Positions 59,266 through 64,000 of a stretch of DNA of 64,000 nucleotides are shown in pieces (the stretch's first letter is position 1; each line of letters begins with the position of its first letter). Origin of the DNA: Bacillus thermozeamaize. Its GTDB lineage: Bacteria; Bacillota; Bacilli; ZCTH02-B2. The notes under the pieces are model-generated. The model was not told where the DNA came from. It searched no databases and saw only the letters and a list, made by a program, of their open reading frames with translations. A program made the position numbers and the translations under genes. Where the stretch lies: assembly GCA_002159075.1 (NCBI GenBank), contig LZRT01000090.1, positions 1 through 64,000 on the forward strand. Direction: 5' to 3'.

Positions 59266-61296
59266 TCACACCAAAGATTTTTTTAATTCCCGGATATCCA
59301 TCCCATATTTTTTAATCTTTCTGTATATTGAACTGCGATTCATGTTCAATTCCCGTGCGGCTGCACCCAGGTCAAAACGGTGCTTGGCCAGCACGTCACA
59401 TATCCACCTGGCCTCTGCCTGTTCGACGGGCGACAACGAGACCGCCGGACTTCGAATCGAGCGAACCGAATATTCAAGGCGTCTCATCTCGGCTGGCAGC
59501 TCATCAGGTGTAATCCGTTCGCCCTCAGCCATCGTCACGGCGTATTCCATCGCATTTTGCAACTGGCGGATATTTCCCGGCCAGTGGTAATTTTGCAAAC
59601 ACTCAAGCGCTTCTTCGCTCAACTCGTATGGCCCGCAGCCTTTCTGCGCGGCAAATTTGTTCAGGAAATGCCGGCTCAAAAGCGGAATGTCTTCCGCGCG
59701 CTCCCTTAACGCGGGCAACGCGATCTCGAACACTTTAATCCGATAATAAAGGTCTTCTCGAAACCTCCCTTCACGGATTTCATGTTCCAAATTTTTGTTG
59801 GTGGCGGCAATGATGCGGACATCAATGGGAATCGGTTCATGTCCGCCAATGGGCATGATTTCCTGCTCCTGAATGGCGCGCAGGAGCTGAACCTGTAAGT
59901 CCATCGGCATGTCGCCGACTTCATCCAAAAAGAGCGTGCCCCCATCGGCCAGTTGAAACTTCCCCTTGCTGCCTTTCGGATTGGCTCCGGTGAAGGCGCC
60001 GCCCACGTAGCCGAATAATTCACTAGCCAGCAATTCCTTGGGGATCGCCGCACAATTGATGGCGATAAACGGTTTGCCGCTGCGCTGGCTGGCATGATGA
60101 ATTGCGTGGGCGATCAGTTCCTTGCCCGTGCCGCTTTCACCGGTAATGAGGATGTTGGCATCAGAAGTGGCCGCCTTTTTCGCCAATTGCACACACTTTA
60201 AAAAGGCTGGTGAATGGCCGATCAATGATTGGAATGAATATTTCGTATGATTTTTCGTTGAAAGTTGGGGAGCTGGACGTTCCTTTCGATGCACGATGAC
60301 CTGCCGGGCAATATCCTGATTTCGCCAGGAAATTTTTTTCATTTGCACCTCATACCGCTCCCCTGGCAGGTCCAACTCGAAGTTTATCTCCGAAGTGAAT
60401 TCCGCATGTTGATATTGTTGAACCTGTCGTTGAAACTGCTCCAGCACGGCATATTTCTTGAGAAATTCCACACCTTTGTCATTGGCGAAGAGCACCTTTC
60501 CGTGCAGGTCGAGAAGAAATACGCTGCTTTGTTTCCACTTCAGGGTCGATTCCATGAAAACATGCTGCAGCATTTCCTTGGCCTGGTAGTACTCCATTGC
60601 CAACCGCTGCTCGATGGTTTTTGCCCCCCAGACCGACATCATCATGCTTTGCAGATTGATTTGCTCGGCCAGAGTGGAAAGGTTCAACACGGCCAGGAGG
60701 TCCCCGGTAAACGGATCGAGGATCGGCGTCGATGCACATGCCCACATATGACAGCCCATCGTGAAGTGTTCGGCGGCAAATACCTGAACCGGTTTTTTCA
60801 GCACCATGGACGTACCGATGGCATTGGTTCCCGCATAGGGTTCTGACCATACGGCACCGGGGGTCACATTGACGGTGGACCCGATCAAGCGGACCACTTC
60901 CGGGTCCCCTGTCACTTCCAGGACGACGCCTTCCCGGTTGCAGTATAAAATCGCATGCCTGGTGTTTTGCAGTTCCCGTTTCAAGTCCCGGATAATGGGC
61001 AAGGCCATCTGGAAAGTCGGATCCATTTTGCGCAGTTCTTCCAGCATGTCATCGGGAAGATTCTTAATGGAGCCGGCATCGGTCGGCTTGACATCATATT
61101 GCAGACACCGCTGCCAGGAGTCGATAATGAAATCGCGTTCAACAAACTCGGGATGAACATGATGTATGTCTTGTTGGATGTCTCGGTTTCCGCGATACAG
61201 GTACTCCTCCCAGACCCGCAACAACCGTTCTTTGGCATGATAGACGCCACGGTTTTGTGAGTCTTGATAAACGTAAGACGGTACCATTGACATCAT
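59266..61296 (-). CDS. AcoR-like sigma-54-dependent activator
   Basis: The 676-residue protein has a GAF-type sensory region (about 75-210), a PAS-like region (about 240-330), an AAA+ domain with Walker A GESGTGKE, sigma-54 contact GAFTGA, Walker B GGTLFLDEVGD and R-finger region, and a C-terminal Fis-type helix-turn-helix (NMNRSSIYRKIKKYG). It resembles AcoR and related activators of alcohol, acetoin and propionate catabolism. ATG at 61296 follows AAGGGG. It heads the lactonase, flavin reductase and aldehyde dehydrogenase genes. Confidence 0.92.
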   Translation of the reverse strand: MMSMVPSYVYQDSQNRGVYHAKERLLRVWEEYLYRGNRDIQQDIHHVHPEFVERDFIIDSWQRCLQYDVKPTDAGSIKNLPDDMLEELRKMDPTFQMALPIIRDLKRELQNTRHAILYCNREGVVLEVTGDPEVVRLIGSTVNVTPGAVWSEPYAGTNAIGTSMVLKKPVQVFAAEHFTMGCHMWACASTPILDPFTGDLLAVLNLSTLAEQINLQSMMMSVWGAKTIEQRLAMEYYQAKEMLQHVFMESTLKWKQSSVFLLDLHGKVLFANDKGVEFLKKYAVLEQFQRQVQQYQHAEFTSEINFELDLPGERYEVQMKKISWRNQDIARQVIVHRKERPAPQLSTKNHTKYSFQSLIGHSPAFLKCVQLAKKAATSDANILITGESGTGKELIAHAIHHASQRSGKPFIAINCAAIPKELLASELFGYVGGAFTGANPKGSKGKFQLADGGTLFLDEVGDMPMDLQVQLLRAIQEQEIMPIGGHEPIPIDVRIIAATNKNLEHEIREGRFREDLYYRIKVFEIALPALRERAEDIPLLSRHFLNKFAAQKGCGPYELSEEALECLQNYHWPGNIRQLQNAMEYAVTMAEGERITPDELPAEMRRLEYSVRSIRSPAVSLSPVEQAEARWICDVLAKHRFDLGAAARELNMNRSSIYRKIKKYGMDIRELKKSLV

Positions 61297-61338
61297 GATT
61301 ACCCCTTTATTAAAAAGTGATATTTTTGATAATTTGTC

Positions 61339-61368
61339 ATAATAATAGTTTATTCACTTTATTGTCAA
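61339..61368 (-). promoter_or_regulatory. candidate sigma-A promoter of the AcoR-like gene
   Basis: TTGACA (61363-61368) and TATTAT (61339-61344) on the minus strand are 18 nt apart, about 40 nt before the start. Confidence 0.5.
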
Positions 61369-61449
61369 TGGTTGTCTTTACCAAGGATGTACCAACTGGA
61401 CCCGACTCTTGCAGGAACATGCATCGCTTCATAATTAAGGAGAAACCTG

Positions 61450-61782
61450 TCAATAAGGAAAAACCTGCTCGATCTGAACTCGAATCAACACGCTTCCATC
61501 TGTCGCCGGATTGGATTCAAATGCGGCCGTCCCTTTCAACTTGTAGCCATGATACGGCTGATCTTCACGCAACACGCTGACAAGCACTTGGGGACTGTTC
61601 TTCATCAGCTGGACGGTCCGGCTGTCTTCACGGTCCCGGTAAATCAGGGCATTGGCATCATCAATCACCACCTCCCTTACGGAAACATTCGGATAGCCCC
61701 CTTCTCCCATACAGGCAATATAGACCTTGCCGCCATTGTTGCGGATCAACGCCAAAGCCTCAGGCACAAACGATTCGTCCAT
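61450..61782 (-). CDS. pyridoxamine 5'-phosphate oxidase-family (FMN split-barrel) protein
   Basis: The 110-residue protein has KVYIACMGEGGYPNVS near the start, IYRDREDSRTVQLMKNSPQVLVSVL in the centre and KLKGTAAFES at the end, as in small general-stress FMN-binding proteins. ATG at 61782 follows GGGAGGG. It is 21 nt after the alcohol dehydrogenase gene. Substrate unknown. Confidence 0.8.
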   Translation of the reverse strand: MDESFVPEALALIRNNGGKVYIACMGEGGYPNVSVREVVIDDANALIYRDREDSRTVQLMKNSPQVLVSVLREDQPYHGYKLKGTAAFESNPATDGSVLIRVQIEQVFPY

Positions 61783-61803
61783 CCGTTCTTCCCTCCCGGA
61801 CTC

Positions 61804-62913
61804 TTAATCCATCACGATGGTCGCGCGGGGCACCGCCCTTTTTTCTGCCAGTTCAAACGCGTGATTAATCTCCGACAACTTGAATTTGACAGCGAACAAC
61901 CGATGGTAAGGATAAAGATCAATCGTCTTGGAAAGAAAATCCATCGCCATTTTTAACGCTTCCGGTTCGTACCAGGAAACGCCAACGATGCTTTTATTGC
62001 CGAAGACCAATTTGGACGGATCCAATTCAACAACCTTGCCCTTGCTGATATTTCCGATTTCCAAATAACGCCCGCTCAGCGCCAGCATGTTCAATCCTTC
62101 ATTCACCACACCGGGATGACCGACCAATTCCACCACCACATCGGCGCCGATACCGTCGGTCAATTCCCGCACGCGCGCCACCCTTGACCGGTCATCCGGA
62201 TACTCTTGGAGATCGATGGTCTCATCCGCGCCAAACTGCCTGGCCAATTCGAGCCGCTCCTTCACCCCGTCGATCACAATCACCCGTTTGGCACCCATGT
62301 GCTTGGCTACTGCACTCGCATAGATGCCAAGTCCGCCCGCACCTTGGATCACCACCGTTTCGCCAAATCGCAAATCGACCCTTTGGAACCCCTGTATCAC
62401 TTGCGCCAACGCGCAATTGGCACCGGAAACCACTTCATCCGGAACATGATCAGGCACTTTAAAGATGACCTGATTCGGCTTCAAATAATAATAGTCTGCA
62501 AATCCGCCGACAAAGTGCGGCGGCTGCTCGCAATTCCCCATCATCGCCATGCTGGAATGCAGGCAACTGACCGTCCGGCCCTTCAAACATTGGGGACATC
62601 TGCCGCAGTGGGTGAAATACTGGAATACCACCCGATCCCCTTCGGATAACGGCGCGCCGTTAAAATCGCGATGGACTCCGGCACCCAGCTTGGCAACCGT
62701 TCCCATCATTTCATGCCCCAAAATCGTCGGCAACGCGCCGCCGATTTTCGTCGTCTGGAAATCGCCGTGCCAAGCGTGCAAATCGGAACCACAGATGTTG
62801 CACAGACGCACTTTCACCAGGATGGCGCCCGGTTCCGGTTCGGGCACCGGAAACTCCCGTATCTCAAACGGTTGCCTGGGCGCAACGAATACCGCCGCTC
62901 TGCCGCTTTTCAC
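61804..62913 (-). CDS. zinc-dependent alcohol dehydrogenase (MDR family)
   Basis: The 369-residue MDR enzyme has catalytic zinc residues in NICGSDLHAW and GHEMMG, structural zinc cysteines CGRCPQCLKGRTVSC, and the NAD motif VIQGAGGLGIYASAVAKHMG. GTG at 62913 follows AGAGGG. It lies between the acyl-CoA ligase and the FMN split-barrel gene. It may oxidise a hydroxy acid or cyclic alcohol. Confidence 0.92.
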   Translation of the reverse strand: MKSGRAAVFVAPRQPFEIREFPVPEPEPGAILVKVRLCNICGSDLHAWHGDFQTTKIGGALPTILGHEMMGTVAKLGAGVHRDFNGAPLSEGDRVVFQYFTHCGRCPQCLKGRTVSCLHSSMAMMGNCEQPPHFVGGFADYYYLKPNQVIFKVPDHVPDEVVSGANCALAQVIQGFQRVDLRFGETVVIQGAGGLGIYASAVAKHMGAKRVIVIDGVKERLELARQFGADETIDLQEYPDDRSRVARVRELTDGIGADVVVELVGHPGVVNEGLNMLALSGRYLEIGNISKGKVVELDPSKLVFGNKSIVGVSWYEPEALKMAMDFLSKTIDLYPYHRLFAVKFKLSEINHAFELAEKRAVPRATIVMD

Positions 62914-62940
62914 AATCCATCCCTCTTTCTTCTGAAACGC

Positions 62941-64000
62941 TTAACCGGTATTTTTCAGCATTTCCCTTAACGCCTTTTTATTGAACTTCCCCACGCCCGT
63001 TTTGGGAATTTGATCCATAAAGATGAATTTATCCGGCAACCACCATTTGGGAAATTTGTCCGCAAGCCACTCACGCAACACTTCTTCACTCGCTTGTTCT
63101 CCCGTCTTCAGCACCACACATGCGACCGGCCGCTCTTGCCACTTTTCATGCGGCACAGCCACCACTGTGGCTTCCTGCACCGCCGGATGGGACATCAAGG
63201 CATTTTCCAGATCGACGGATGAGATCCATTCACCGCCGCTTTTGATCAAGTCCTTGGCCCGGTCTACCAGCTTGATGATCCCTTCTTCATTGATCGTCGC
63301 GATGTCGCCGCTCTTCCACCATCCGTCGATGAAGCTTTCCTTTGTCCGTTCATCCCGATAGTATTCGGTCGCGATCCACGGACCGCGGACATAAATTTCG
63401 CCCATGTGCTGGTCGTCCCACGGTACCGGCTGATTTTGTTCATCGAGAATTTTCATTTCCAGCCCAGGCGACAGCAACCCCTGTCTCGCCCGAATTTTCA
63501 TCTTTTCGTCGAGGCTCAAATGCTGTTGATAGCTCTTGATGTGTACGGTTGTCGCGATGGGGGAGCATTCTGTGGCCCCCCATGCGGTGAAAATGGGCAC
63601 ACCGTACAGGTGCTGATAGGCCTGAATCACGGCTTCCGGCGTCGCTTGGCCGCCCAGCATGAGCGCCCGCAGCGACGATATGTCATACGGTTTGTGCTGC
63701 AGCACTTTTAACATGTCGATCCCGACAGTGACGGCAGCGGCAGCAAAGGTCACTTTCGTCTCTTGGATAAGACGGGCAAGGTCCTCTGCCGTGGGATGCA
63801 CGCCCGGGAATACCAGGGTCGAACCCATCCATGCGCCGGCGAAAGGAATTCCCCAGGCGTTGACATGGAACATCGGCACAAAGGGCAGCAGCACGTCTTT
63901 TTCTTCGATGGCCATCGAATCAACAAAACATAAATGGGCAGTATGCAGATAGATGCTCCGGTGTGTATACACAACCCCCTTGGGATTGCCGGTGGTGGCG
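62941..64000 (-). CDS. AMP-dependent acyl-CoA synthetase (5' end beyond window)
   Basis: The reading frame continues across the right edge; about 353 C-terminal residues are visible. The AMP-binding motif TTGNPKGVVYTHRS begins at the edge; PMFHVNAWGIPFAG, WGATECSPIAT, the YVRGPWIATEYY and WWKSGDIATI stretch, and the C-terminal PKTGVGKFNKKALR lysine are typical of medium/long-chain acyl-CoA ligases. It activates a carboxylic acid to its CoA thioester. It is probably first or near first in the minus-strand cluster with adh. Confidence 0.92.
   Translation of the reverse strand, partial: ATTGNPKGVVYTHRSIYLHTAHLCFVDSMAIEEKDVLLPFVPMFHVNAWGIPFAGAWMGSTLVFPGVHPTAEDLARLIQETKVTFAAAAVTVGIDMLKVLQHKPYDISSLRALMLGGQATPEAVIQAYQHLYGVPIFTAWGATECSPIATTVHIKSYQQHLSLDEKMKIRARQGLLSPGLEMKILDEQNQPVPWDDQHMGEIYVRGPWIATEYYRDERTKESFIDGWWKSGDIATINEEGIIKLVDRAKDLIKSGGEWISSVDLENALMSHPAVQEATVVAVPHEKWQERPVACVVLKTGEQASEEVLREWLADKFPKWWLPDKFIFMDQIPKTGVGKFNKKALREMLKNTG

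Noticed and set aside
61380-61395. Possible sigma-54 promoter (TTGGTACATCCTTGG on the minus strand)
   Set aside because: The -12 GC is GG and the spacing is one base short; it also precedes the activator gene, which has a good sigma-A promoter.

Overview
The window is a chromosomal segment of a spore-forming Gram-positive bacterium of the order Bacillales. The evidence is sporulation genes (spoVR, yhbH, prkA, yteA-like, yunB), a sufCDSUB iron-sulfur operon, a sigI-rsgI pair, classical Firmicute RNA switches (SAM-I, TPP, T-box, c-di-AMP) and strong AGGAGG ribosome sites with frequent GTG/TTG starts. Base composition is moderately GC-rich. I cannot name the genus from sequence alone. From about 10 to 43 kb the gene content tracks a Bacillus subtilis neighbourhood (yuiB/C/D, yumB, yumC, yutM, yutI, yutE, yutD, lipA, yunA/B/C, suf, yusI, gcvH), so this part is conserved backbone.

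Layout. 1-0.6 kb: short tandem repeats, a terminator-like palindrome and the 3' remnant of a siderophore-type ABC ATPase gene. 0.6-5.2 kb (minus): mother-cell sporulation group prkA-yhbH-spoVR. 5.4-8.8 kb: DUF456 membrane protein and a metY-metX methionine operon behind a SAM-I riboswitch. 8.8-12.5 kb: YteA-like protein coupled to a small four-histidine membrane protein, DUF309, YuiD, a cobalamin-binding-like protein and a 3D-domain protein. 12.7-14.7 kb: TPP riboswitch and tenI-thiS-thiG. 14.8-16.2 kb: ilvA behind an isoleucine-type T-box. 16.2-24 kb: yuiB-ndh, yumC, erpA-like, nifU-like, ytkD, a SufR-like four-cysteine regulator, an MFS transporter, yutE, thiM and DUF3055. 24-27.5 kb: bioA-bioD-bioF behind a BirA-type operator. 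27.5-34.3 kb: yutD, lipA, M23 peptidase, yunB, a tandem ThyX-like protein, yunC and a degenerate polysaccharide deacetylase. 34.3-39.9 kb: sufC-D-S-U-B. 40-43 kb: sigI-rsgI, a Cys-rich small protein, gcvH, yusI. 43-54.3 kb: a lipoprotein and a large acyl-CoA cluster: scoA, hbd, acd, thiolase, scoB, crotonase, a 2-hydroxyacid dehydrogenase, an acetyl-CoA hydrolase/transferase and two CaiB-type CoA-transferases. 54.3-55.9 kb: a c-di-AMP riboswitch controlling a lone glycine-betaine-type binding lipoprotein. 55.9-64 kb (minus): a catabolic-looking set (acyl-CoA ligase cut by the window edge, Zn-alcohol dehydrogenase, FMN split-barrel protein, sigma-54 activator, lactonase-like hydrolase, flavin reductase, aldehyde dehydrogenase).

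How the genes fit together. SAM, TPP, uncharged tRNA-Ile and c-di-AMP each appear to set expression of the adjacent gene by RNA. Fe-S assembly (suf, erpA-like, nifU-like) sits near its likely clients LipA and the lipoyl protein GcvH. The 44-51.7 kb operon encodes a complete short-chain beta-oxidation/acetoacetate set; its promoter is flanked by two 11-bp inverted arms that look like a repressor site.

Most unusual items: a double-domain ThyX-like protein whose signature residues are split between halves; the operator pair upstream of scoA; three CoA-transferase classes in 11 kb; the lactonase/flavin reductase/sigma-54 cluster; a SufR-like regulator away from suf; and a terminator palindrome that encodes the same C-terminus for two convergent genes. 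No CRISPR array, rRNA, tRNA, complete insertion sequence or prophage was seen.
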